DNA from: JAJEBT01 sp965214975
Lineage (GTDB): Bacteria; Pseudomonadota; Alphaproteobacteria; MPNO01; UBA830
DNA length: 64,000 nt
Reading direction: 5' to 3'
NCBI GenBank assembly: GCA_965214975.1
Contig: OZ244055.1
Span: 1,984,001-2,048,000, forward strand
Positions within the stretch are counted from its first letter, which is position 1. The number at the start of each line of letters is the position of its first letter. Made by a program: the position numbers and the translations under genes. The notes under the pieces were generated by a model. That model saw nothing but the letters and a program-made list of their open reading frames with translations. It was not told where the DNA came from and did no database searches. Below are positions 19,880 to 29,853 of the stretch, piece by piece.

Positions 19880-20651
19880 CGGATTTCTCCCCGTGTCGCG
19901 CGTCGCCGATCATCGTGTAGACGCCCTCGCCCCGGACGACCGCGGCGAACGCGTCCGGATTGTGTATCGAGAACACCACGATGGGAATCCGGTTCTCGCG
20001 GGCCAGCGATATCGCCGACGCGTCCATCACGCGCAGATCCTTCGACAGAACCTCGAGATAGTCCAGCCGGTCGTAGCGCTCGGCATCGGCGAACCGGTGC
20101 GGATCGGCGGAGTACACCCCGTCCACCTGGGTTCCCTTGAAGATGCCGTCGCAGTTCATCTCGGTGGCGCGGAGCGCGGCGGCGGTGTCGGTGGTGAAGT
20201 AGGGGTTTCCGGTGCCGGCGGCGAAGATGACGACGCGGCCCTTCTCCATGTGCCGGGCGGCGCGGCGGCGGATGTAGGGCTCGCAGATGGTGTGCATCGG
20301 GATCGCCGACTGCACCCGGGTCGAGACGCCGGCCCGTTCGAGCGCCCCCTGCAGGGCGAGGGCGTTCACGACCGTCGCCAGCATCCCCATGTAGTCGGCG
20401 GTTCCGCGCTCCAGCCCGGAAGCCGCGCCGGACACGCCGCGGAAGATGTTGCCGCCGCCGATCACGACGCAGACCTCGGTGCCGAGGCCGGCCACGGCGG
20501 CGATCTCGCGGGCGATCCGGTCGACGGCCTCGGCGTCGATGCCGAACGCCTGGCCGGCCATCAGCGCCTCGCCCGAGAGCTTGAGAAGAACCCGGGCGAA
20601 CCGGGGCCTGCCCGGCTCCGCCTCCGCGGATGTCGGCGCCGGAGCCGGCAC
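19872..20651 (-). CDS. pyrH: UMP kinase
   Basis: PyrH phosphorylates UMP to UDP; it belongs to the amino acid kinase fold. Homology begins at RVLLKLSGEALMAGQ. I use a GTG start at 20651, which overlaps the tsf stop TAG by one base and gives 259 residues with a short Pro/Ala-rich N-terminal extension (about 17 residues before the conserved core). Other motifs are VIGGGNIFRG, DYMGMLATVVNALALQ and GTGNPYFTTDTAAALRA. The position between tsf and frr is typical. Confidence 0.94.
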   Translation of the reverse strand: MPAPAPTSAEAEPGRPRFARVLLKLSGEALMAGQAFGIDAEAVDRIAREIAAVAGLGTEVCVVIGGGNIFRGVSGAASGLERGTADYMGMLATVVNALALQGALERAGVSTRVQSAIPMHTICEPYIRRRAARHMEKGRVVIFAAGTGNPYFTTDTAAALRATEMNCDGIFKGTQVDGVYSADPHRFADAERYDRLDYLEVLSKDLRVMDASAISLARENRIPIVVFSIHNPDAFAAVVRGEGVYTMIGDARHGEKSGA

Positions 20652-21574
20652 TAGCCGCCTCCGGCCGCCGCCACTTCGGCCGCGAAATCGGTTTCGGCCC
20701 TCTCCACCCCCTCGCCGAGGCGGTAGCGGACGAAACCGGTCACGGCCACGTCCGCCCCGAGTTCCCCGGCCGCGGCCGCCACTGTCGCGGACACCCTGGA
20801 TTCCCCGTCGATGACGTAGGTCTGCTCCATCAGGCAGACCTCCTCGAAGTACTTCCTGAGGCGGCCCTGGACCATGCGCTCGGCGATCTCCGCGGGCTTG
20901 CCCTCGGCCCGGGCCTGCTCGCGCAGAACCTCGCGCTCGCGGTCCACGCTCGCGGCGTCCACGTCGTCCCGCGACACCCATTGCGGGCCCGCGGCCGCGA
21001 CATGCATCGCGAGCTTCCTGCCGAACCCGTCGAGCGCGTCCGGATCCGCTTCCGACTCGAGGCCGACCAGAACGCCGATCCGCCCGATCCCGGGCCCGGC
21101 GGCGTTGTGGACGTAGCTCGACACCACGCCCCTGCCGACCCTGAGCGCCCGGGATCTCCGCAGCACCAGGTTCTCCCCGACCTCCCCGACCAGTTCGGTC
21201 ACGTGGTCGGCCACCGGCCTGCCGTCGCCCATCGGCGCCGCGGCCACGGCTCCGACGCTGCCGTCGGTGGCAAGCGCGACCCGCGAGACCTCGCCGAGCA
21301 GTTCCAGGAAAGCGGCGTTGCGCGCAACGAAATCGGTCTCGGAATTGAGCTCGACGACGACGCCGGCGGAACCGTCGGTCGCCACCGCCACCAGGCCTTC
21401 CGCGGCCGTGCGCCCCGCCTTCTTGGCGGCGGTCGCGAGCCCTTTCGCGCGCAGCCGGTCGACCGCCGCCTCGATCTCGCCGCCGGTCTCCTTCAGGGCG
21501 TTCTTGCAGTCCATCATCCCGGCGCCGGACCTCCCGCGCAGTTCCTTGACCAGGGCGGCGGTGATCTCAGTCAT
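20651..21574 (-). CDS. tsf: Elongation factor Ts
   Basis: EF-Ts is the guanine-nucleotide exchange factor for EF-Tu. The 307-residue protein has the N-terminal UBA-like domain with VKELRGRSGAGMMDCKNAL, then KAGRTAAEGL, and the core TDFVARN motif that contacts EF-Tu. The C-terminal half contains LMEQTYVIDG. It lies 45 bp after rpsB and overlaps the pyrH GTG by one base, the classic rpsB-tsf-pyrH-frr cluster. Confidence 0.96.
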   Translation of the reverse strand: MTEITAALVKELRGRSGAGMMDCKNALKETGGEIEAAVDRLRAKGLATAAKKAGRTAAEGLVAVATDGSAGVVVELNSETDFVARNAAFLELLGEVSRVALATDGSVGAVAAAPMGDGRPVADHVTELVGEVGENLVLRRSRALRVGRGVVSSYVHNAAGPGIGRIGVLVGLESEADPDALDGFGRKLAMHVAAAGPQWVSRDDVDAASVDREREVLREQARAEGKPAEIAERMVQGRLRKYFEEVCLMEQTYVIDGESRVSATVAAAAGELGADVAVTGFVRYRLGEGVERAETDFAAEVAAAGGG

Positions 21575-21619
21575 GTCGCGTCTCTCCCGCAGGCCGTCCG
21601 GTGGCGCGGGCCTGTCCGT

Positions 21620-22588
21620 TCATTCCCGTTCCCCGCTCTCGTTCCCGCCGTCGGCGGCCGCTGCGGCCTCGGAATCCCCGCTCTCCGCCGCGGCCCCTTC
21701 CGCCGCCCCGCCGCCGGCGGCCGCGTCTCCGGCCTCCCCGCTTTCCGCGGTCTCCGTCGCGGTCCCCTCCACCGCGGTCGCCTCCGGCGCGCCCCCGTCG
21801 GCGGCGTCCCCTTCCGTCGCCGCCCCGGCCTCGGGCAGCCCGGCTTCCGCGGGAGGCGTCTCGACCGCCCCGACGTCGGCCCCGGCGCCTATGGCTTCCT
21901 GCTCGAGACCGTCGAGGACGGCGGCCGCCACCAGATCGCAGTAGAGCGCGATGGACCGGATGGCGTCGTCGTTCCCCGGTATCGGATAGGTCACGCCGTC
22001 CGGGTTGGAGTTGCTGTCGATCACGGCGACCAGGGGGATGCCGAGCTTGAGCCCCTCGGCCATCGCGATCGCCTCCTTGTTCGTGTCGACCACGAAGATC
22101 GCGTCCGGGAGGCCGCCCATGTCCTTGATGCCTCCGAGAGACCGCTCGAGCTTGTCGCGTTCGCGCGTGAGATTGAGGCGTTCCTTCTTGGTCAGCCCCT
22201 CGATGGTCTCGGCCGATTCCAGCCGCTCGTCGAGTTCCCAGAGGCGCTTGATCGACGCCGTGATGGTCTTCCAGTTGGTGAGCATGCCGCCGAGCCAGCG
22301 GTGATTGACGTAGTACTGGCCGCAGCGGGTGGCCGCGGTCGCGATCAGGTCGCTCGCCTGGCGCTTGGTTCCGACGAACAGCACCCGCCCGCCCTTGGCC
22401 GTCACGCTGCGGACGAACCCGAGGGCGGCATGGAGCATCGGCACCGTCTGCCGCAGGTCGATGACGTGCACGCCGTTGCGCACCCCGTAGATGTAGGGCG
22501 CCATCTTGGGGTTCCATCGGCGCGTCTGGTGCCCGAAATGCACGCCGGCCTCGAGGAGCTGGCGCATCGTGAAGTCCGGCATTGCCAT
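21620..22588 (-). CDS. rpsB: Ribosomal protein S2 with acidic C-terminal extension
   Basis: S2 is a small-subunit protein on the back of the 30S head-body junction. Residues 1 to about 245 are ordinary S2 (MRQLLEAGVHFGHQTRRWNP, NHRWLGGMLTNWKT, AIVDSNSNPDGV-like VIDSNSNPDGVTYPIPGNDD). About 75 further residues form a low-complexity tail of Ala, Gly, Glu, Thr and Asp with almost no basic residues. S2 is usually about 240-260 residues, so the tail is notable. The gene has its own upstream promoter and a leader of about 110 nt and heads the long minus-strand run. Confidence 0.95.
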   Translation of the reverse strand: MAMPDFTMRQLLEAGVHFGHQTRRWNPKMAPYIYGVRNGVHVIDLRQTVPMLHAALGFVRSVTAKGGRVLFVGTKRQASDLIATAATRCGQYYVNHRWLGGMLTNWKTITASIKRLWELDERLESAETIEGLTKKERLNLTRERDKLERSLGGIKDMGGLPDAIFVVDTNKEAIAMAEGLKLGIPLVAVIDSNSNPDGVTYPIPGNDDAIRSIALYCDLVAAAVLDGLEQEAIGAGADVGAVETPPAEAGLPEAGAATEGDAADGGAPEATAVEGTATETAESGEAGDAAAGGGAAEGAAAESGDSEAAAAADGGNESGERE

Positions 22589-22664
22589 GCTGGAGTCCTT
22601 TTCCGGTTGTGCCTCCGCGGGAAAACGCTCGGAAACCCCGGAAACCGGGCCCCGAGACCGGATT

Positions 22665-22681
22665 GCCGGGCGGCGCCCGGC
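22665..22681 (-). promoter_or_regulatory. Hairpin in rpsB leader
   Basis: A perfect 7-bp stem with a 3-nt loop (GCCGGGC/GCCCGGC) lies in the predicted 5' untranslated region of rpsB, about 75 nt before the ATG. It could act in S2 autoregulation, but the sequence gives no direct link. It has no U-tract and is unlikely to be a terminator. Confidence 0.3.
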
Positions 22682-22706
22682 ACGATCCCGCGTGCGTGAT
22701 CGGCGG

Positions 22707-22735
22707 TTGATACATCAGCCGCGCGTTTTCCGCAA
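22707..22735 (-). promoter_or_regulatory. rpsB: Candidate rpsB promoter
   Basis: On the minus strand TTGCGG (22735-22730) and TATCAA (22712-22707) are separated by exactly 17 bp; each matches four of six sigma-70 consensus bases. Transcription would start near 22700, giving a leader of about 110 nt. It is the only good hexamer pair in the 476-bp gap between dnaE and rpsB. Confidence 0.5.
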
Positions 22736-22834
22736 CAGCCGGCGGGGCCTGCGGCAGGCGTGTCCCGCCCTCGCCGCCGCAACGCCGCCGGTCCGCCGGC
22801 AGCGGCATCCGGCGCCTCCGGACCGGCATCCCGC

Positions 22835-22945
22835 CCCGACCGAAGGCCGCGAACCCGCGAAACGGGCCGTCGCGCGTCAGCCGCAACGCCCGAAACCGCC
22901 CGACCGACCGCAGTCAGCGAGCGTGGGATCGTCCCGGGGCCTGCG
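22835..22945 (+). repeat. Dispersed intergenic repeat, copy A
   Basis: This part of the dnaE-rpsB gap resembles three other intergenic stretches. The shared core contains a CCGAA-x-GCCGCG start, a GGGCCGTCGCGCG-like middle and AACGCCCGAAACCGCCC, ending in GGGATCGTCCCGG. Copies are at 56560-56675 (same strand), and in reverse orientation at 44050-44112 and 61836-61915. It has no open reading frame of its own with homology. Similarity was found by eye and is imperfect. Confidence 0.5.
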
Positions 22946-23011
22946 GCGCCCCCGTCCGCGCCGTCGCGGCGGTCCGCGGGCTCCGGGGGCGCCGCCGGGC
23001 GGCCGGATCCG

Positions 23012-23033
23012 GCCCGGATGCCGCCATCCGGGC
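23012..23033 (-). terminator. Candidate hairpin after dnaE
   Basis: An 8-bp perfect stem with a 6-nt loop (CCCGGAT/ATCCGGG core) starts about 32 nt after the dnaE stop. It lacks a U-tract, so it may be a weak terminator, an RNA 3'-end stabiliser or only a by-product of high G+C. Confidence 0.3.
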
Positions 23034-23064
23034 GGCCGGGCCGCGGCCGGGATCGCCCCGGGGC

Positions 23065-26000
23065 CTACAGCTCGAGCACCTCGGACAGCCCCGGCAGGTG
23101 CTCGACGGCGGAGCGGAAGCGGTCGGTGACGGCGATGCCGGACGCCAGCCGGAGCTCCACCTCCTTGCCCTGCCCGGTCCTGACCACCAGGGCCAGGCTG
23201 CTGCGGCCGGAGGCCGTTTCGGCAACCGCCCGGGCGATGCCGTCGAAGGCGGAGACGCTGTCGACGACCAGCTTGACGTCGCCCCGGTCCTCGGCCAGCA
23301 GCTCCTCGAGCGGCCGCACCCCGCGCGCGAAAAGCCGCTTTTCGCCCTCCCCGTCCGAAACCCCGACGACGACGTGGAGATGCCGTCCGGACTCGATGAC
23401 GTCCCGCCTCTCCCGCAGCACCTCGCCCGGCACCAGAACCTCGAGACTGTCGGAGGGATCCGAAAGCCGGACGAAGGCGTAGCGGTCGCCCCTGGCGGAG
23501 TTCCGCTCGTGGACCGCGGTCACCGTGCCGGCGAGACCGAGCTGGGCGCCGTCGGCGGCGTGCCGGAGGCCGGCGAGCGGGGTCACCCCGAGGCGCCTGA
23601 ACCGGCTCCGGTAGCGGTCCAGCGGATGCGCCGACAGGTAGAAGCCGACCGCGGCGTACTCGTGTTCCAGCCGTTCCAGGGCCGGCCAGTCGGGACAGTC
23701 CGGAAGGCGCAGGTCGAGATCCCCGGGACTGTCGTCGAACAGGCCGGCCTGGCCGCTCTCCCGCTCCGACTGCGCGCCCAGGGCGAAGCGCGCGATGCCC
23801 TGCGCCGCGTCGTGGAAACGGCGGCGGTTGGCGTCGAGGCAGTCGAAGGCGCCCGCCCGCGCGAGATTCTCCAGCTGCGGCTTGGTGACCGCCTCCGGGG
23901 AGATGCGCGAGGCGAACGCCGTGACCGTCCCGTACGGCCCCTCGCGGTCGCGTTCGGCGACCATGTCGGCCATCGCCTTCGGGCTCGCGCTCTTGATGGC
24001 GCCGAGGGCGTAGCGCACCGCGTGCTCCCCGCTCTCGAGGCGCTCCACGGAGAACTCCGCCCTCGACCGGTTGATGTCGGGCGGCAGCAGGGCGATCCCC
24101 AGCCTGCCCAGCTCCTGGCGGAAAACGCCGAGCTTCTCGGGAGATCCCGAATCGAGCGTCATCGAGGCGGCGAAGAACTCGACCGGATAGTGCGCCTTGA
24201 GCCAGGCCGTCTGGTAGGCCACCAGGGCGTAGGCGGCGCCGTGGGACTTGTTGAAGCCGTAGCCGGCGAACTTGTCGACGAGATCGAAGATGTGCAGCGC
24301 CCGGTCCCTCTCGACGCCCCGCGCGACCGCGCCGTCGACGAAGTTCTGCCGCTGCGCCGCCATCTCCTCCCGGATCTTCTTGCCCATGGCGCGGCGCAGG
24401 ACGTCCGCGCCCCCGAGCGAGAACCCCGCCAGGATCTTGGCGATCTCCATGACCTGTTCCTGGTAGATGATGACCCCGAACGTCTCCTCGAGAACGGGTT
24501 GCAGGTCGGGATGCAGGTAGTCCGGCGTCTCCGCGCCGTGCTTGCAGGCGATGTAGCGCGGGATGTTGTCCATCGGGCCCGGCCGGTACAGCGAGACCAG
24601 GGCGACGATGTCCTCGAAGCAGTCCGGCTTCATCTGCCGCAGCATGTCGCGCATCCCGCCGCTTTCCAGCTGGAACACGCCGACCGTGTCGCCGCGCCCC
24701 AGCATCTCGTAGGTTCCGCGGTCGTCGAGCGGCAGATCCCCCAGATCCACGCGCTCGCCCCGCTCGGCGGCGAGGCGGCGGGCGGTGTCGAGCACCGTCA
24801 GGGTCTTGAGGCCGAGAAAGTCGAACTTCACGAGGCCCGCCGCCTCCGCCGACTTCATCGAGAACTGCGTCGCCGGCTGCGGCGCGCGCTGGTCCCGGTA
24901 GAGGGGAACCAGCTCGGTCAGCGGCCGGTCGGCGATGATGACGCCGGCCGCGTGGGTCGAGGCGTGGCGGTAGAGCCCCTCGAGCTTGAGGGAGACGTCC
25001 ATCAGCCGCGCCACCGACTCGTCGTTGTCGCGCATCTCCCGCAGCAGCGGCTCGCCGTCGATCGCCTCCTGCAGGGTGGGCTGCTGCGCCGGATTCTGGG
25101 GAACCAGCTTGCAGATCCTGTCGACCTGCCCGTAGGGCATGCCGAACACCCGTCCGACGTCGCGCAGGACCGCCCGCGCCTGCAGCGTCCCGAAGGTGAT
25201 GATGTTCGCCACCCGGTCGTCGCCGTAGCGGCCGCGCACGTAGCGAATCACCTCGTCGCGCCGGTCCTGGCAGAAGTCGATGTCGAAATCCGGCATCGAC
25301 ACGCGCTCGGGATTGAGAAACCGCTCGAACAGCAGGCCGAGGCGAAGCGGATCGAGGTCGGTGATCCCGAGCGCCCACGACACCACCGACCCGGCTCCGG
25401 AGCCGCGCCCCGGACCGACGGGAATGCCGTTCTCCCTGGCCCAGCGGATGAAGTCGGCGACGATCAGGAAATAGCCGGGAAACCCCATGTCGACGATCAC
25501 GCCGAGCTCGTATTCGAGGCGCTCCCGGTAGGGCGCGGCGGCCGCCTCCCGGGACTCCGCCGCGCCGTCGCCGAAAACGCGCCTTTCCAGCCGCTCCCGA
25601 AGCCCCCGCCGCGCCAGGTCGCCGAGCAGCGAGGCCTCGTCGGCGCCGCCGCCGTCGGCGAACGGCGGCAGTATGGGGCCGCGCCGCGGCGGCATGTAGG
25701 CGCAGCGGCGCGCGACGGTCACGGTGTTGGCGACGGCCTCGGGAAGATCGGCGAACAGCGCCCGCATCTCCCCGCCGGAACGGAAGTGGTGGTTCTCCGT
25801 CACGCGGCGGCGGTTCTCCTCGGCCACCAGCGTCTTGTCGGCGATGCACAGCAGCGCGTCGTGCGCCAGGTGCATGTCGGGGGTGGCGAAGTAGACGTCG
25901 TTGGTGGCGACCAGCGGCAGGTCCGCGGCCCCGGCGACGGCGACCAGCCCGTCCTCGACCAGTCTCTCGGCGTCGAGGCCGTGGCGCTGCAGCTCGACGT

Positions 26001-26517
26001 AGAAGCGTCCCGGGAACATGCCGGCAAGCCGCTCGGCGAGCTCGCGCGCCGCCCGGTCCTGCCCGGCGGCGAGCAGCCGCGCGAGCGGGCCGTCGGGCCC
26101 GCCGGACAGGCAGATCAGCCCGTCTCCGCGCGACGACAGCCAGTCGAGCGCGCACGAGGGCTCGTTCTGGTCGCCGGAAAGGAACGCGTGCGAGGACGTC
26201 TCGACGAGATTGCGGTAGCCGGTCTCGTTCTGCGCCAGCAGGACGAGGCGGTCCGGGCGGTCGCCCCCCGAGCGGCGCGCGCCCTCCCTCCCGCCGCAGT
26301 CGACGTCGAGCTGGCAGCCGACGATCGGCTGGATCCCGGCCTCCGACGCCGCCATCGCGAACTCCATCGCGGCGAACATGTTGTTGGTGTCGGTCACCGC
26401 CACCGCGGGCATGCGGTGCCGGCGGCACAGCTCGAGAAGCTCCGCCGTGCGGATCGCGCCCTCGAGCAGCGAGTAGGCGGAATGCACCCGGAGATGGATG
26501 AAGTCCGGATCGGGCAT
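23065..26517 (-). CDS. dnaE: DNA polymerase III alpha subunit
   Basis: DnaE is the replicative polymerase. The 1150-residue length is normal for DnaE1. The N-terminal PHP domain starts HLRVHSAYSLLEGAI. The catalytic aspartates lie in MPDFDIDFCQDRRDEVIRYV (near residue 405), the fingers include THAAGVIIADRPL, and the C-terminal region carries a helix-hairpin-helix and an OB fold ending in the beta-clamp-binding segment. SMTLDSGSPEKLGVFRQELG is a typical alphaproteobacterial DnaE1 sequence. It follows lolD after 63 bp at the end of the prp-proS-lol run. Confidence 0.95.
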   Translation of the reverse strand: MPDPDFIHLRVHSAYSLLEGAIRTAELLELCRRHRMPAVAVTDTNNMFAAMEFAMAASEAGIQPIVGCQLDVDCGGREGARRSGGDRPDRLVLLAQNETGYRNLVETSSHAFLSGDQNEPSCALDWLSSRGDGLICLSGGPDGPLARLLAAGQDRAARELAERLAGMFPGRFYVELQRHGLDAERLVEDGLVAVAGAADLPLVATNDVYFATPDMHLAHDALLCIADKTLVAEENRRRVTENHHFRSGGEMRALFADLPEAVANTVTVARRCAYMPPRRGPILPPFADGGGADEASLLGDLARRGLRERLERRVFGDGAAESREAAAAPYRERLEYELGVIVDMGFPGYFLIVADFIRWARENGIPVGPGRGSGAGSVVSWALGITDLDPLRLGLLFERFLNPERVSMPDFDIDFCQDRRDEVIRYVRGRYGDDRVANIITFGTLQARAVLRDVGRVFGMPYGQVDRICKLVPQNPAQQPTLQEAIDGEPLLREMRDNDESVARLMDVSLKLEGLYRHASTHAAGVIIADRPLTELVPLYRDQRAPQPATQFSMKSAEAAGLVKFDFLGLKTLTVLDTARRLAAERGERVDLGDLPLDDRGTYEMLGRGDTVGVFQLESGGMRDMLRQMKPDCFEDIVALVSLYRPGPMDNIPRYIACKHGAETPDYLHPDLQPVLEETFGVIIYQEQVMEIAKILAGFSLGGADVLRRAMGKKIREEMAAQRQNFVDGAVARGVERDRALHIFDLVDKFAGYGFNKSHGAAYALVAYQTAWLKAHYPVEFFAASMTLDSGSPEKLGVFRQELGRLGIALLPPDINRSRAEFSVERLESGEHAVRYALGAIKSASPKAMADMVAERDREGPYGTVTAFASRISPEAVTKPQLENLARAGAFDCLDANRRRFHDAAQGIARFALGAQSERESGQAGLFDDSPGDLDLRLPDCPDWPALERLEHEYAAVGFYLSAHPLDRYRSRFRRLGVTPLAGLRHAADGAQLGLAGTVTAVHERNSARGDRYAFVRLSDPSDSLEVLVPGEVLRERRDVIESGRHLHVVVGVSDGEGEKRLFARGVRPLEELLAEDRGDVKLVVDSVSAFDGIARAVAETASGRSSLALVVRTGQGKEVELRLASGIAVTDRFRSAVEHLPGLSEVLEL

Positions 26518-26580
26518 GGGGGAGTCTACGCCGGATCCGGCGGCGCCGCGCCGGATCCGGCGCGGGGGGCCGCGCGCCCC

Positions 26581-27253
<673 letters not shown>

Positions 27254-27261
<8 letters not shown>

Positions 27262-28498
27262 AGCGGAGCGCTTCCACGGGGTCGAGCCGCGCCGCCCGCC
27301 ACGCCGGATAGAGCGTCGCGAGCAGCGACAGGACGAGCGACATCGCGACCACCCCGGCGACGTCCCGGGCGTGCAGGACCGACGGCAGCCGCGACAGGAA
27401 GTAGATCTCGGCGGCGAAGAGCTCGGTTCCCGTCAGCGACTGGAGCCACTGCCGGACGGTCTCGACGTTGTCGGCGAACGCCACCCCCAGCAGGAACCCG
27501 GCGGCCGTTCCGAGGACGCCGACGGAGGCGCCCGCGAGCAGGAAGATGCGCAGGACCATGCCGCGCGTCGCGCCCATCGTGCGCAGGATGGCGATGTCCC
27601 TGCCCTTGTCCTTGACCAGCATGATCAGCCCGGAGACGATGTTGAACGCCGCCACCAAGATGATCAGCGTCAGGATCAGGAACATGACGTTGCGCTCGAC
27701 CTCGATGGCGTTGAAGAAGCCCGCGTTGGCGCGCTGCCAGTCGACGACCCTGAGCGGCCTTCCCCCGGCCTCGGGAAGCAGTTGCCGGACGGCGTCGACG
27801 CGCCCGGGGTCGTCGAGAAAGATCTCGAGGCCGGTGACCCCCCCGCCGGTCCCGAAATAGGTCTGCGCCGCCGCCAGCGGCATGAAGACGAAGGCGGAAT
27901 CGTACTCGTACATGCCGACCTCGAAGACCGCGGCCACCGTGTAGCGCTTGACCCGGGGCACCGAGCCGAAGGCGGTGACGGCGCTTCGGGGCGACAGCAG
28001 GCGCAGGCTGTCGCCCGCGCCGATCCCGAACCTGCGGGCGAGGCGCGTGCCCACCGCCACCGCTCTCCCGCCCTCGAAGCCCGCGACCGACCCCTCCCGC
28101 AGGCCGTCCCCGATGACGGCGCGGAAGTCGCCGGGCCGGATGCCGCGGACGGCGGCGCCGGCGGCGACGCCGTTGGCGGTCGCGAGAACCTGCCCCTCGA
28201 CCGTCGGCGCGACGCGGCGGACGCCCTCGATGGCGGCGACGGCGCGCCCGAGGGCGTCGAAGCCGGAGAGCGGCCGGCCGTCGGCGGCGGACGCCAGCAG
28301 ATGGCCGTTCAGGCCCAGGATCCGCTCCATCAGCTCGGCCCGGAAGCCGTTCATCACCGACATCACCACGATCAGCGTGGCCACGCCGAGCGCGATCCCG
28401 GCCAGCGAGAACCCCGCGATCACCGAGACGAAACCCCGTTCCCGCCGCGCCCGCAGGTAGCGGAACGCGACCATGGCCTCGAAAGCGCCGAAGATCAT
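27254..28498 (-). CDS. lolC: Lipoprotein-releasing ABC transporter permease (LolC/E family)
   Basis: This inner-membrane permease extracts outer-membrane lipoproteins. The 414 residues show one N-terminal transmembrane helix (FSLAGIALGVATLIVVMSVM, preceded by the LolC/E signature RYLRARRERGFVSVI), a periplasmic domain of about 200 residues, and three C-terminal helices (ILTLIILVAAFNIVSGLIML and two more) ending in PAWRAARLDPVEALRYE. Only one permease gene accompanies lolD, so the complex is probably a homodimer as in LolF-type systems. The ATG overlaps the proS stop by 4 nt. Confidence 0.9.
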
Positions 28499-29808
28499 CC
28501 CGCGAGCCGGGCGACGGCGGATTCCGCGGACAGCTCCCGGCGTTCGCCGCTCGCGCGGTCCTTCAGCTCGACGACGCCGCCCGCGAGCCCGCGCGGGCCG
28601 ACGACGACCTGGCGGGGCAGCCCGATCAGGTCCATGTCGGCGAACTTGGCGCCCGCCCGCCCCTCGCGGTCGTCGTGCAGCACGTCGAGCCCGGCGGCGC
28701 GCAGGCCGTCGTGGATCGCCGCGCAGGCCGCGTCGCATGCGCCGTCGCCGGGCTTGAGGTTGACCAGCCCGACGTCGAACGGCGCCACGGCCGGCGGCCA
28801 GACGATCCCGCGTCCGTCGTGGAACGCCTCGATCAGCGCCCCCACGAGACGCGAGACGCCGATGCCGTAGGATCCCATCTCGAGGAAGATCCGCTCCCCG
28901 TCGGGCCCGGACACGGCCGCGTTCATGGCCTCCGAGTACTTGGTGCCGAAATAGAAGATGTGCCCGACCTCGATCCCGCGCGCGGTCACGAGACCGTCGC
29001 CGAGCCCGGCGGAGGCGGCCGCGTCGTGGCGCTCGTCGGTGGCCGCGTAGAGGCCGGTCCAGCGGTCGACCGTCGGCTGGAGGTCGGCCTCGTAGTCGAC
29101 CGCGCCGTCGGGCACGTCGAGCTCGAGAAGCCGGCGGTCGCAGAACACCTCGCTCTCGCCGGTGTCGGCGAGAACGATGAACTCGTGGCTGAGGTCGCCC
29201 CCGATGGGGCCGGTGTCCGCCGCCATGGGGACGCTCCTGAGCCCCATGCGCGCGAAGGTCCGGAGATAGGCCACGAACATCCTGTTGTAGGCGGCGCGGG
29301 CGGCGGCCGCGTCGAGGTCGAAGGAGTAGGCGTCCTTCATCAGGAACTCGCGGCCGCGCATGACGCCGAAGCGGGGCCGGAGCTCGTCGCGGAACTTCCA
29401 CTGCACGTGGTAGAGCAGCTTCGGCAGTTCCCGGTAGCTGCGGACATGGGCGCGGACGATCTCGGTGACCTGCTCCTCGTTGGTCGGGCCGTAGAGCATC
29501 TCGCGGTCGTGGCGGTCGGAGACGCGCAGCATCTCCTGGCCGTAGTCGTCGTAGCGCCCGCTCTCGCGCCACAGGCCGGCGGGCTGGATCGTCGGCATCA
29601 GCATTTCCTGGCAGCCGGCGCGGTCCTGCTCCTCGCGCACGATCGCCTCGACCTTGCGCAGCACCCTGAGGCCCAGCGGCAGCCACGAGTAGATGCCGGC
29701 GCTCGACTGGCGGATCATGCCGGCGCGCAGCATCAGCCGGTGCGAGACGATCTCGGCGTCGGCCGGATCCTCCTTCAGCGTGGGCAGGAAAAAACGCGAC
29801 ATGCGCAT
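28495..29808 (-). CDS. proS: Prolyl-tRNA synthetase, short form without editing domain
   Basis: It charges proline onto tRNA-Pro. At 437 residues it matches the short alphaproteobacterial ProRS, which lacks the INS editing domain inserted in the E. coli enzyme (about 570 residues). Class II motifs are visible: motif 1 region GIYSWLPLGLRVLRKVE, motif 2 YHVQWKFRDELRPRFGVMRG and motif 3 GSYGIGVSRLVGALIE. The anticodon-binding domain ends the protein. It lies 46 bp after prpC and overlaps the lol permease by 4 nt. Editing of alanyl-tRNA-Pro would require a separate YbaK/ProX protein, not seen here. Confidence 0.95.
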   Translation of the reverse strand: MRMSRFFLPTLKEDPADAEIVSHRLMLRAGMIRQSSAGIYSWLPLGLRVLRKVEAIVREEQDRAGCQEMLMPTIQPAGLWRESGRYDDYGQEMLRVSDRHDREMLYGPTNEEQVTEIVRAHVRSYRELPKLLYHVQWKFRDELRPRFGVMRGREFLMKDAYSFDLDAAAARAAYNRMFVAYLRTFARMGLRSVPMAADTGPIGGDLSHEFIVLADTGESEVFCDRRLLELDVPDGAVDYEADLQPTVDRWTGLYAATDERHDAAASAGLGDGLVTARGIEVGHIFYFGTKYSEAMNAAVSGPDGERIFLEMGSYGIGVSRLVGALIEAFHDGRGIVWPPAVAPFDVGLVNLKPGDGACDAACAAIHDGLRAAGLDVLHDDREGRAGAKFADMDLIGLPRQVVVGPRGLAGGVVELKDRASGERRELSAESAVARLAG

Positions 29809-29853
29809 GGCGGCCTCGTCGGTTGTGGAGCGCGCCCGGGAGCGGTCCGCGGT

